A stretch of 64,000 nucleotides of DNA, taken from contig NZ_JBBOPI010000002.1 in NCBI RefSeq assembly GCF_038003525.1, positions 124,001 to 188,000 on the forward strand, given 5' to 3'. This document shows positions 17,594-26,500 of the stretch, one piece after another. The DNA comes from Solibacillus sp. FSL H8-0538 (GTDB taxonomy: Bacteria > Bacillota > Bacilli > Bacillales_A > Planococcaceae). The notes beneath the pieces were generated by a model. It was not told where the DNA came from. It saw only the letters and a list, made by a program, of their open reading frames with translations, and did not search any database. Both the position numbers and the translations under genes were made by a program. Each line of letters begins with the position of its first letter. Position 1 is the stretch's first letter.

Positions 17594-17851
17594 TTAGTCA
17601 ACCTCAAATAATTTGTTATTCACAACAAATCCTTCTACTAACTGTTTCTTCGATTTCTCAAGCATTGCACGGTTTACACCATTACCTAATAAATGAACGC
17701 TCTCCATTAGATTGTTATACTCCTCGGCAGAAATCATGACAACATTTTGCTCATTCTTTCTCGTCACGATGATTGTTTCAAAATCGTTTGTGACACGATC
17801 CATGTAGCCTTTTAAATTATTGCGTAATGAAGAATAATTAACTGCTTCCAT
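17594..17851 (-). CDS. yefM: YefM family antitoxin
   Basis: 85 residues from ATG 17851 behind AGGAAG; longer frames lack a ribosome site. The Phd/YefM DNA-binding N-terminus is clear (MEAVNYSSLRNNLKGYMDRV, TIIVTRKNEQNVVMISAEEYNNLMES), and the acidic C-terminal tail (VNNKLFEVD) would wrap the toxin. It neutralises YoeB and, with it, represses the operon. Confidence 0.92.
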   Translation of the reverse strand: MEAVNYSSLRNNLKGYMDRVTNDFETIIVTRKNEQNVVMISAEEYNNLMESVHLLGNGVNRAMLEKSKKQLVEGFVVNNKLFEVD

Positions 17852-17874
17852 TCGAATCAGCTTCCTTTCTTCTG

Positions 17875-17894
17875 TTGTACGATATTTTGTACAA
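17875..17894 (-). promoter_or_regulatory. Likely YefM-YoeB operator
   Basis: Perfect inverted repeat TTGTAC-N8-GTACAA, 24 bases upstream of the antitoxin start. E. coli YefM-YoeB recognises palindromes with a TGTACA core, so a matching half-site here fits autoregulation. Confidence 0.65.
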
Positions 17895-18193
17895 TACATC
17901 GAGGTTTTATACCCAATTTTGAAAAAGAAATCTTGAACGATGCTGTTCCGTTATTTCGAAAAAGAAATGAAACCGTTTATTACACAGCAATTCATCACAA
18001 AATAATAAACGGTAAGAAGGCGCTGTCCCAAAAGTCATTATAGAGTATTACTTAAATACAAAAAACAGTGTCTTGTTCAGTATAATTTGTCTATATCTAT
18101 TTGAAACTTATTCATAGAATGAAGAGAGGGGGCATCCTATTGATTCCTAGTCATTTCATTTGCCTTCTACAATAATTGATAGGAGGTTATATT

Positions 18194-19294
18194 TTGTCTA
18201 ATCTATTACCAGATTTAAAAAAGTTTATCAATAGAAACATGTTTTTACGCTTAGTCTCATTGGACTCGGTTGAAGGACTTTTGACTCAAGTGAATGAAAC
18301 GAACAGGACAGTATTGATTAGTAATGAAAATGGAATAAACGAGGTTGGAATTGATGAGATTATTTCTTTTTTTGTTATTGCTTTTGCCTACGCTACAGAC
18401 TTCACATTTGATAGGGTACATGTGATTAATACGTTCAACAACACCGCTCTAACTAGTATTCCAGTTATGAGTGATCCTATTGGTGTTGCGATTACTCCTA
18501 ATGGTCTTCGCGCTTATATTGTAAACAATGGTTCTAGTACTGTCTCTGTCATTGATACGGTAAGCAATACTACCATTACCACTATTCAAGTAGGAGTAAG
18601 TCCTAGAAAAATAGCTATATCAGCGAATGGTACCCGTGCATATGTTACAAACTTTGCTTCTAATACTGTCTCTGTCATCAATACAGACACCAACACGGTC
18701 ATGAGTACTATCCCAATTGGAAACAACACCTTTCCCGATGGAATCGCTATCACACCTAATGGTACTCGCCTTTATGTTACGACCGCGGGCACGAATTCGG
18801 TCACTGTTATAAACGCTAGCAATAGAACCATCATCGGTACTATTCCAGTTGGAGATTTTCCTGAAAATATTGCGATTACACCTAATGGTCTTCGTGCATA
18901 TGTTGTAAACTCGGGTTCAAGTACGGTTTCTGTTATCAATACGGCTACCAACACCGTCATCGGTACTATTCAAGTTGGCACTAATCCTGTTAGTATTGCA
19001 ATTACTCCAGATGGTACCCGTGCATATGTTGGAAATAGGGGCCCAGGAACACCTCCTTCCGCAACCGTCTCGGTGATAAACACAGCTACGAACACTGTCA
19101 TTGATACTATCCAATTTGTTGGTCAGACAAACGCTAATGATATCGCGATTGCCCCTGGTGGATTCCGAGCTTATTTTACACGTTTTGGCGGGGGCGTTGG
19201 AAAAATTAATACGATTAACAACACTGAAATCCCACCATTAATTCCAACTGGAAACAGTCTTAGAGGTATTGCTATTACACCGACAATGTTTTAA
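18194..19294 (+). CDS. YVTN-type beta-propeller repeat protein
   Basis: 366 residues from TTG 18194, placed 7 bases after AGGAGG; an upstream in-frame TTG at 18176 precedes that ribosome site. The first 65 residues form a distinct N-terminal domain (LVSLDSVEGLLTQVNETNRT, then VLISNENGINEVGIDEIISFFV). Seven or so blades of about 42 residues follow, each with the pattern IAITPNGTRAYVTN-x-STVSVINTATNTVI-TIPVG. Such propellers occur on cell or spore surfaces. There is no signal peptide, so spore-coat/exosporium association or non-classical export is possible. Ligand unknown. Confidence 0.85.
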   Translation: MSNLLPDLKKFINRNMFLRLVSLDSVEGLLTQVNETNRTVLISNENGINEVGIDEIISFFVIAFAYATDFTFDRVHVINTFNNTALTSIPVMSDPIGVAITPNGLRAYIVNNGSSTVSVIDTVSNTTITTIQVGVSPRKIAISANGTRAYVTNFASNTVSVINTDTNTVMSTIPIGNNTFPDGIAITPNGTRLYVTTAGTNSVTVINASNRTIIGTIPVGDFPENIAITPNGLRAYVVNSGSSTVSVINTATNTVIGTIQVGTNPVSIAITPDGTRAYVGNRGPGTPPSATVSVINTATNTVIDTIQFVGQTNANDIAIAPGGFRAYFTRFGGGVGKINTINNTEIPPLIPTGNSLRGIAITPTMF

Positions 19295-19487
19295 AATTTC
19301 TAGCCAAGTATCTAAATGAATACATCCGGTTATTCCTGTACTATGGAGTAATCGGACCACTATTCATTTTATAAATCTCTATAAACAGTTAAGTCAGGTA
19401 GATCACTTCAACTTTGCTCACTATAATAAGCAGCAGGCAAATTTATTATTGGAGCAAGCACGCAACGAGAAGTATCGGTTTTACTAG
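19295..19487 (+). pseudogene. Gene remnant, unrecognised
   Basis: A plus-strand frame at about 19373-19485 reads NLYKQLSQVDHFNFAHYNKQ then QANLLLEQARNEKYRFY-stop. It looks like the C-terminus of a lost, perhaps mobile-element, gene. It has no start or ribosome site. Confidence 0.35.
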
Positions 19488-19509
19488 GAGTTTCTTCTAT
19501 TATATAGTG
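19488..19509 (-). repeat. TATAATAGAAGAAACTC motif, copy after the recombinase gene
   Basis: The minus strand reads CACTATATAATAGAAGAAAC then TCC, starting 3 bases past the recombinase stop. Related copies lie at 20976, 21692 and 34698. Confidence 0.6.
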
Positions 19510-19512
19510 CAT

Positions 19513-20406
19513 TTATAAAAACGCATCCACATCACTCGTTCGGAGGTTGATGTAATGCTCCATAATCGTCTGGTGTGATTTATGGCCAGACTGTTTGGCA
19601 ATGGTCGGGATATCAGCCCCCTTTTGGTACATGGCGGTGATCTGTGTTTTGCGGAATGTGTACGGCGCAAAGCCCAGCCAGTTGTGAATGGATTGCGCGT
19701 AGCTGTCCTCATGAATTTGCCGACTTGTGTGGTTGCCCCATTTGTCTGCTGCCCCAACAAAGTAATCATCCGGCTGTAGCTCGTACACATTGGTATACTT
19801 CTTCACGGCTTGCACGCATTCCAGTGTGAGGCGTTTTTCTTTCATTTCACCTTGTTTGATCATCATGACATGCACCGAGCGATTGTCGAAATCAAAGTCA
19901 CTCACTTTCAGCCGAACCATTTCGGATGGGCGGTTCGCTGTAATCAAGTTCACAAGGCAAATGGCACGCTTACGAATATCGGCTTTCTTAATCGTGTCAT
20001 ACCGGTCAATCAGACGCAGCACATCATTTTGATTTTCGGCGCGCACCCCTCGTTGTGGTTTTAGGCGTAAATATTGTTCATCGTTATAAAGCTGACGCAG
20101 TAAATGAATTCGTTCTTGCTGCTCCATTGTCATTTGTTGGTCATGCTGATTCATGAGCCAATACTTCACCCCGGCTAGTCGGCGATTAAATGTTGACAGC
20201 TTTACGTGCTGCTGTGTGATGGATTCATGTAAGTAGAGCTCCAATGCATCAAAATCCACTGGCAAATAAAAATCTTCGCAAAACTTCGCAAAGCTTCGGA
20301 AGTTGGAGGCATACATGCGTAGTTTTTTATCTTTTACCGACTGAATGGTTTTTTCTGCCTCTTGCGTCATTTTGAATCGATTCAATGAAAATAAATTCTC
20401 TTCCAT
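19513..20406 (-). CDS. Tyrosine-type site-specific recombinase/integrase
   Basis: 297 residues from ATG 20406 behind GGAGGG. An N-terminal SAM-like core-binding domain (residues 20-120) precedes the catalytic domain: Arg in ANRPSEMVRLKVSDFD, APYTFRKTQIT in the HxxR box (Tyr replaces the first His, Arg kept), SGHKS and the nucleophile Tyr in TIMEHYINL. Such enzymes cut and join DNA via a 3'-phosphotyrosine bond. No phage genes surround it, but it sits in a zone of gene fragments and repeat motifs, so it may belong to a small integrating element. Its start is close to an AT-rich gap before the AbrB-like gene, which is transcribed divergently. Confidence 0.9.
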   Translation of the reverse strand: MEENLFSLNRFKMTQEAEKTIQSVKDKKLRMYASNFRSFAKFCEDFYLPVDFDALELYLHESITQQHVKLSTFNRRLAGVKYWLMNQHDQQMTMEQQERIHLLRQLYNDEQYLRLKPQRGVRAENQNDVLRLIDRYDTIKKADIRKRAICLVNLITANRPSEMVRLKVSDFDFDNRSVHVMMIKQGEMKEKRLTLECVQAVKKYTNVYELQPDDYFVGAADKWGNHTSRQIHEDSYAQSIHNWLGFAPYTFRKTQITAMYQKGADIPTIAKQSGHKSHQTIMEHYINLRTSDVDAFL

Positions 20407-20692
20407 TCTTTTCCCTCCTGCGCAACCTTCCCCCTCCAATTTGAGGGATGGTTCAATTTTTTCACACGAACATACGTTTCTTCAATTATAGCATTCTCAA
20501 CCTAGGATAACCATTATTTTCATAGGTTGAAAGCATATTTTTTTCTTGCTAAATTTCTTTATTCTTAAGTAAATAAAACAAGATAAAATTAAATTATTTT
20601 ATTTAAAATAAAAAATAATATGTATTTATATCAAGAATAAATTCATTTATAATTTAATTACATAATACAGATTCAAGAAATGAGGATTTACG

Positions 20693-20980
20693 ATGAGTGA
20701 ACAAAAAAAGGTAAAGGTTTCTAAGCAACGTCAAATGACCATTCCAAAAATTTATTTTGATGCTTTAGGAATTCAAGAAGAAGTAACGGTCGAGATGACT
20801 GACGAAGGACTGCTCATCAAACCGGTTGTGAAAATCCCCGATGATTTTGCGGAGCAACTATTAGAAAGTATGATTGCCAAAGGATTAAGTGGACAAGAAC
20901 TACTCGATAAATTTAAAGAAGCAAAAAATAATACCGGCTGGACTCGATTCAAACCAGAACAGACAGATGGTACTATATAA
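20693..20980 (+). CDS. AbrB/SpoVT-type DNA-binding protein (antitoxin-like)
   Basis: 95 residues with an N-terminal swapped-hairpin AbrB domain (VKVSKQRQMTIPKIYFDALG, VTVEMTDEGLLIKPV) and a C-terminal helical tail (FAEQLLESMIAKGLSGQELL). This layout resembles PrlF/MazE-type antitoxins. The natural partner would lie directly downstream, but there only the first 30 or so codons of another gene survive (21015), so it is probably an orphan. Its last codons overlap a TATAATAGAAGAAACTCA motif. A GAGGA ribosome site lies upstream. Confidence 0.8.
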   Translation: MSEQKKVKVSKQRQMTIPKIYFDALGIQEEVTVEMTDEGLLIKPVVKIPDDFAEQLLESMIAKGLSGQELLDKFKEAKNNTGWTRFKPEQTDGTI

Positions 20981-20993
20981 TAGAAGAAACTCA
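20976..20993 (+). repeat. TATAATAGAAGAAACTCA motif, copy after the AbrB-like gene
   Basis: Overlaps the stop codon of the AbrB-like gene. The 25 bases after it (TAAATTGGACGTGA region) also match those after the copy at 34698. Confidence 0.6.
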
Positions 20994-21014
20994 ATGTAAA
21001 TTGGACGTGATGAG

Positions 21015-21160
21015 ATGGAAATTATCAAAATCCCCGTCGATGCAGCGCGTATTAGTAGCACCACTAGTAAAGGGGATCAATCAAAGTGCGTACCTTCCCC
21101 CTACTTGCTTCACTTGATATGTAAGTTTACAATCACTGGGGCATTTTACGTATAACACAT
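21015..21160 (+). pseudogene. Truncated HipA-like gene, copy 1
   Basis: The ATG frame reads MEIIKIPVDAARISSTTSKG then DQSKC and continues in unrelated sequence to a stop. The first 25 codons match the fragment at 34736 (METIHIPADAIRIISTSSKG then DQSKWRVGDKW). The KGDQxKW-GDKW-x-GYEG pattern recalls the start of HipA-like kinase-fold proteins of Firmicutes; that family assignment is inference. The gene is broken right after the shared part. Confidence 0.5.
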
Positions 21161-21491
21161 GGGGTTATGGCTGATGATGACATTTGGCTAAGATTTAACG
21201 GGGAATGCTTAACGCATCGTGATGTATGCCTAAGAAAAGATTTGTATTATCCAGAAGAGGTTCCTTTTACTGCTATTCTACAATAATAAGAAACGCGCTC
21301 AGACGTATCGACGAAGACTTTTATGGGACATTATTTCGATGTAGCTGAGCGTTTACTTTTAGTATCTATTTTTTAGGGTTCAATGCAAACCATTTGAAAG
21401 CTGTCTTTTTGTTTTTTACCTTTGAATAATCATTCCTTTTTATATATTTTATGTATCAGAATTATTTACATTTCCTATTTTATTTGTTCCG
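21161..21491. other. Accessory filler with palindrome
   Basis: No intact gene. Short coding-like frames lie near 21165-21285. A CGCTCAGACG...GCTGAGCG palindrome is at 21294-21353, related to those at 17022 and 37960. AT-rich DNA follows. Confidence 0.4.
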
Positions 21492-21674
21492 ATGCTTAAA
21501 AGTTTATTAATCGATTATAATCGATTAATTTTTTTCTATATAGATGATCGATTAATGAGGGTTTTAGATAGAAGTAAATGGACCGTTCGAAAAATCATAG
21601 AAGACCTCATTCAGAATCATCGAATCGTGCGTATTGGCAATGGATCCGCAACCAAATATCAGGTGCTCAAATAG
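21492..21674 (+). pseudogene. C-terminal winged-helix fragment
   Basis: The last 40 codons read MRVLDRSKWTVRKIIEDLIQ then NHRIVRIGNGSATKYQVLK, a winged-helix of the kind that ends AAA_4/AlbA_2 ATP-binding or Fic-type proteins. The N-terminal portion is AT-rich and repetitive (TCGATTATAATCGATTA) and has no ribosome site. A TATAATGGAAGAAACTCA motif starts 18 bases after the stop. Confidence 0.5.
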
Positions 21675-21691
21675 ACGCGCTAGTAACACTA

Positions 21692-21709
21692 TATAATGGA
21701 AGAAACTCA
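21692..21709 (+). repeat. TATAATGGAAGAAACTCA motif, third copy
   Basis: One-base variant of the motif behind the recombinase and AbrB-like genes. Confidence 0.6.
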
Positions 21710-21747
21710 TATTAAATTACGTTTAGAGGAGTTAAATAAACGTCATA

Positions 21748-21783
21748 AAAGCCCGCAGCGGTAGTTTAGCTACGGGCTTTTTG
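21748..21783. terminator. Bidirectional terminator
   Basis: AAAAGCCCGCAGC pairs with GCTACGGGCTTTT, with T runs on both strands. It serves the lipoprotein gene on the minus strand. Confidence 0.8.
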
Positions 21784-21801
21784 ACGTTTGAGGGAGAACT
21801 T

Positions 21802-22887
21802 CTACTTTGCTAATAAAGTTACGTTGTTTGCAGTAGCCCAGTTGTTGATGGGTAGTACTTTATACTTTACGCCTGGTTTCAATGTGGCGTCTTTTACATC
21901 AAAGATACCGGTAGCCCCTTTACGAGACGTGTAGCGATAGTTCGCTTGGATTGTTTTCCCGTCATCTGCCTGTAATTGTACACTTCGTCCAGCAAATAGT
22001 TCCATACCCGGATCTTTGTCTAACGTGATTTGGAATGATTTGCTGTCAATTGGTTCTACCGATTTGATTGTAAGTGGGGGTATCTGAGTTGCGACAAACG
22101 TTGGATTCTTAATGGTTGCCCAATCCGATGTCACAATATATTTCATCCCTGGCTTTAATGTTTGTCCCTCAGGTAAACGGAATTTTGGTGCTTGTCTTCC
22201 ATCTGCAGCTTGTGTAAACAGGACATAATTTGCTTTCATTTCCTCTCCATTATTTGCAGTCAATGTAACTACACGATCTCGTAAGGAAGAGATAATCTGA
22301 TACTGCTTTCCCTTTTCATCTTTATTTTCATCATTTACTTGGAAAGATAGATCACCTCTTGCAGCTTTATACGCTTCAATAATGTTTGAATAATCTGTTA
22401 CGCCCTCTTTTTTAAATGATTCGATTTCAAACGTATCATTTGTGACCTGTTTCGTTTGACTCGCATTAATTTTTTCATCACTTCCCTTAAAGGTTTGTTT
22501 TTCACCACCTTTATAGCTAAGTGAATAGGTTGTCCCAGGATTTTGGATCGTAACAGGAACCAGATACGTGCTTTTTGCGCCAATTTTCAACCTTGGGATA
22601 TTAACAATACTTAAGTTGTTATCAAAGTTAAAGTTGCTCTTTATGGCATCCAAGTTTTCTATAACGGTATCTTCTTCAGGTAGTGGTTCAGAGAATGTTA
22701 CTTGTAACGTCATGACATTTAGTGGTTGTAGCGCTGTTATTTGTGGTGCACTTTGTCCTTCTTTTTGTGTTTCATGGAGGGTTTGCACGAGCTCTGGCTC
22801 CGCTTGTTTATTAAACAAGTTACAGCCTGTTAGAGTTAACGTTACTCCTAAAAGTATCGGTGCGATCATTTTTATCTTATTGTTCAT
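21802..22887 (-). CDS. Secreted lipoprotein of unknown function
   Basis: 361 residues with a lipoprotein signal (MNNKIKMIAPILLGVTLTLT then GC; lipobox LTGC, lipidated Cys near 22). The mature part holds Ig-like modules typical of extracellular Bacillus proteins: TALQPLNVMTLQVTFSEPLP, TIKSVEPIDSKSFQITLDKD and two LKPGxKYxVxxxxWAT segments, suggesting an internal duplication. It is anchored to the outer face of the membrane. GGGAG precedes the ATG. Specific role not recognised. Confidence 0.82.
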   Translation of the reverse strand: MNNKIKMIAPILLGVTLTLTGCNLFNKQAEPELVQTLHETQKEGQSAPQITALQPLNVMTLQVTFSEPLPEEDTVIENLDAIKSNFNFDNNLSIVNIPRLKIGAKSTYLVPVTIQNPGTTYSLSYKGGEKQTFKGSDEKINASQTKQVTNDTFEIESFKKEGVTDYSNIIEAYKAARGDLSFQVNDENKDEKGKQYQIISSLRDRVVTLTANNGEEMKANYVLFTQAADGRQAPKFRLPEGQTLKPGMKYIVTSDWATIKNPTFVATQIPPLTIKSVEPIDSKSFQITLDKDPGMELFAGRSVQLQADDGKTIQANYRYTSRKGATGIFDVKDATLKPGVKYKVLPINNWATANNVTLLAK

Positions 22888-23456
22888 TTATTCGACTCCC
22901 TTTTTCTCATAATTTCATTATTAGTCCAGCGTATCCACCCAAAATATGAATGGATAAAATGAACGTTTCATCTGTACTTTTTCCGAAGCACAGGATGTAG
23001 TAAAGATACTTCCCTAATACCATCACCTCACACGTAGCATAGCCTTAGATAACAAGGCTCAACCGCATAAATTGAAAAATCCCGCCACATTTGTGACGAG
23101 ATAATGATTATTACATGTAATCGATAGCCCCCTCCCCAACTCGTTTCCGAAAATTAGGGTATGCAGGATCTCGTTCAATGTTTTCACGTAACGTTCTGAG
23201 ATGAGCGTTACCGTTGAAACATTCTTATAAAAAGAGAGTTGATTTTCAATTCAATCCTTCTGTATTTGATTGTTTTCTACTCTATTCTTTTCTATTCTTT
23301 TCTATTCTTTTCTATTCTTTTTCGTTTTCCACTCTATTCGAGACCTTCGCACCAGGAATTCTGAATAATTTTTTCTAGCATTCCGTAATACGTATGGGTC
23401 ATCTTCTACCTGAAATGATGTAAACACCGCAAAAAACATGTTAAAGACAATGAAAA
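22888..23456. other. Intergenic region with a remnant and a repeat array
   Basis: A minus-strand remnant at 23119-23223 reads NGNAHLRTLRENIERDPAYP then NFRKRVGEGAIDYM-stop; it is clearly coding-like but the family is not recognised. At 23273-23322 lies the longest AGAATAGAAA array in the window (minus strand, four to five units). Nothing else was found. Confidence 0.5.
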
Positions 23457-23497
23457 AAACAGCTATGTACTAATTCCTAATTAGTACATAGCTGTTT
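23457..23497 (-). terminator. Terminator of the giant SLH protein gene
   Basis: An 18-bp perfect stem (AAACAGCTATGTACTAAT with its complement) with a five-base loop and a T run on the minus strand, ending four bases before the stop codon at 23501. Confidence 0.85.
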
Positions 23498-23500
23498 AAT

Positions 23501-26500
23501 TTAATGCTGAACATGCTCTTTTCCATCCATTATTGCATAGTCATGCTCCACTGCGGCTTCTTGAATTTCATAGTACGCCCAATGCAGTGGTGTCACGTCT
23601 GAAAATTTGTTCGTAATTGTTTCTGTGATTGGTCCTCGCTCGAATAGACGATTTAACACTTTGACTGCCTGTGCACGTGTGAGCGTTTCCTTTGGGCGGA
23701 ATGTCCCGTCAAGTGTTCCTTCCATGAGACCGATTTCCGAGATACGGGCAATATCGTCTGCTGCCCAATGTTTGTCTGATACGTCCGTAAATAGTTTAGC
23801 GTCTGCTGTCGGCTTACAATACCGGGCTCCCTCTGGATTGTCCACACATTGCTTATCAATCCAGCGCATCATAATCGCTGCCATTTGTGCACGTGTGATA
23901 GAAGCGTTTGGTGCGAATGTATCGTTCGTGCCAGTCATAATGCCGATTGAACGAACATATTCGATTTCATCTTTTGCCCATGCCTGCTTCGTATCGCTGT
24001 AGCTAGATGTCGTCGCTCTAGGAATGGTATTATTCGTCAGTTGACGTGCTAGTAAAGCGGCCATTTGCTGACGAGTTACAGAGGCGTTCGGGCGGAATGT
24101 GCCGTCATTGTATCCATGAATGTATGAATTATGGGCGCCTTTCGTTTCCTCTGGCTCTTTCTCTATGGAGGCAAAGTATTCTGCTGCTCCTTCTACATAC
24201 AGCACCGTAAAGGTAGAGAAGTGATTAACATCAAAGGTTACCCCCTTCGTTGTGCTGTTGAACTGTGTGAGACGCCCATGAACCACCTCTTTTGTTCCGT
24301 TGCTATGCTCAATAAAAATTGCTAAATGTTTGATTTGTTCCGCTGTTGCATTTGCTGGTAGTGGTAACGTTAATGTAACAGGGCGATTTTGCATATTCGT
24401 CTCAATCGTCATCGGGCGTCCTAAAATTTCTATCTTGGCGCTATTTGCTTTCACTACTTCTTTTACTTTTTCCTCTTGTTTTGCACGTGTTTCAATCGCA
24501 ACCTGTTCTTCATCCTTCTTCACTGGTACAACACGGAAGTATAGATCATCTGCAAATGTAGCGAATGAAGCGTTTGGAATAAAAATCGTTGCATTGACGG
24601 TACCAATCGAGAGACTCGTTTCACCTTTTCTCAAAACTGAAACTGCTGCTTTTGACACATTAATTGTCGTTTCGGATACTTCATCCTTGTTATCCGGAAT
24701 AACAATTCTCGAAACCTTAGTTTCCTTTCCTGCTAGCTTTTCAACCGACTCCGATGCTTTTTCTGGTGTAAAGGTCACTATATCCTTAACAAGACCATTT
24801 TCTTTTGTGCGCGTAATCGGTGTGCGAACGAGTAATTCAGTTGGATTTGCATCATCGACAACATCGACAACAATTTCTTCTGTAGTTGGCCCAGTTGGTG
24901 GTGGTGCTGGATTCGGAGTAGAAGAATCACCTGAAAAATTTTGCGTCCATTTTGCATACAGTGTCCTGCTGCCTGTAATCGGTTTTGTTGGATCAAATTT
25001 AGTAGTTAAGTTTGTATCTTTATACCAGCCTTCAAAAGTAAAACCTGTTTTTGTTGGCGCTGCAGGAAGTGTAAGCATTTTATTGTGCTCAACAATCACT
25101 GTAGGTACTGCAGAACCACTGTTTGTTTCAAACGTCACGTTGTATTTATTGATCGTCCACTGAGCGTATAGGGTTACGTTCTCTTCACCCATTTTCAGTG
25201 TTCCATTTGGTAAATACGCAGTGCCCGTTCCATCTGCTTTCGTGTTCCAGCCAGTGAATGTATAGCCTGTTTTTGCTAAGTCTCCTGAGTTGCCCGCTAC
25301 CGTTACCGAAGCGTCTTTCGCATACTTGGTGTTGTCTACTGGCACTGTGCCAATTACGCTACCATTGCCATTGTATTGGACAGTATAGCCTGCTAGGGTT
25401 GTCCACTTCGCATACAGTGTCATGTTGCCTGTAATCGGTGTTGTTGGATCGAATTTAGTAGTTAAATTTGTATCTTTATACCAGCCTTCAAATGTATAGC
25501 CTGCTTTTGTTGGGGCTGCAGGAAGTGTAAGCAACTTATTATTCTCGACAGTCACTGTAGGTACTGCGGAGCCACTGTTTGTTTCAAACGTCACGTTGTA
25601 TTTATTGATCGTCCACTGAGCGTATAGGATGATGTTTTCTTCGCCCATTGTCAGTGTTGTATTTGGTAAATAGGCAGTGCCCGTTCCATCTGCTTTCGTG
25701 TTCCAGCCAGTGAATGCATGGCCTACTTTCTCTAAATCGCCTGAGTTCCCCGCTACCGTTACTGAAGCATCTTTTGCATACTTGGCATTGTCTACTGGTA
25801 CTGTGCCAAGAACGCTACCATTGCCATTGTATTGGACAGTATATGTTGGAGTGCTTGGAACGGCAGTCCACTTTGCATATAGTGTCATGTTACTTGTAAT
25901 TGGTGTTGTTAGATCAAATTTAGTAGTTAAGTTTGTATCTTTATACCAACCTTCAAAAGTAAAACCTGTTTTTGTTGGGGCTGCAGGAAGCGTAAGCATC
26001 TTATTGTGCTCGACAGGCACTGTAGGTACTGCGGAGCCACTGTTTGTTTCAAACGTCACGTCGTATTTATTTATGGTCCACTGAGCGTATAAGATGACGT
26101 TTTCTTCACCCATTTTCAGTGTTGCCTCTGCTAGATACGCAGTGCCCGTTCCATCTGCTTTCGTGTTCCAACCAGTAAATGTATGGCCTACTTTCTCTAA
26201 GTCTCCTGAGTTGCCTGCTACCGTTACCGTTGCATCTTTTGAATACTTGGCGTTGTCTACTGGCACTGTGCCACTCAAGCTACCATTGCCATTGTATTTG
26301 ATAGAATAGCCTGGTAGGGTTGTCCATTTTGCATACAGTGTCATGTTGCCTGTAATTGGTGTTGTTGGATCAAATTTAGTAGTTAAACTTGTATCTTTAT
26401 ACCAACCTTCAAAAGTAAAGCCTGTTTTTGTCGGTGCTGCAGGAAGCGTAAGCATCGTATTGTGCTCGACAGTCACTGTAGGTACTGCGGAGCCACTGTT

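Noticed and set aside
24300-25163. 287-codon plus-strand frame inside the giant SLH gene
   Set aside because: Antisense shadow of a repeat-rich coding region; no ribosome site, and composition follows the opposite strand.
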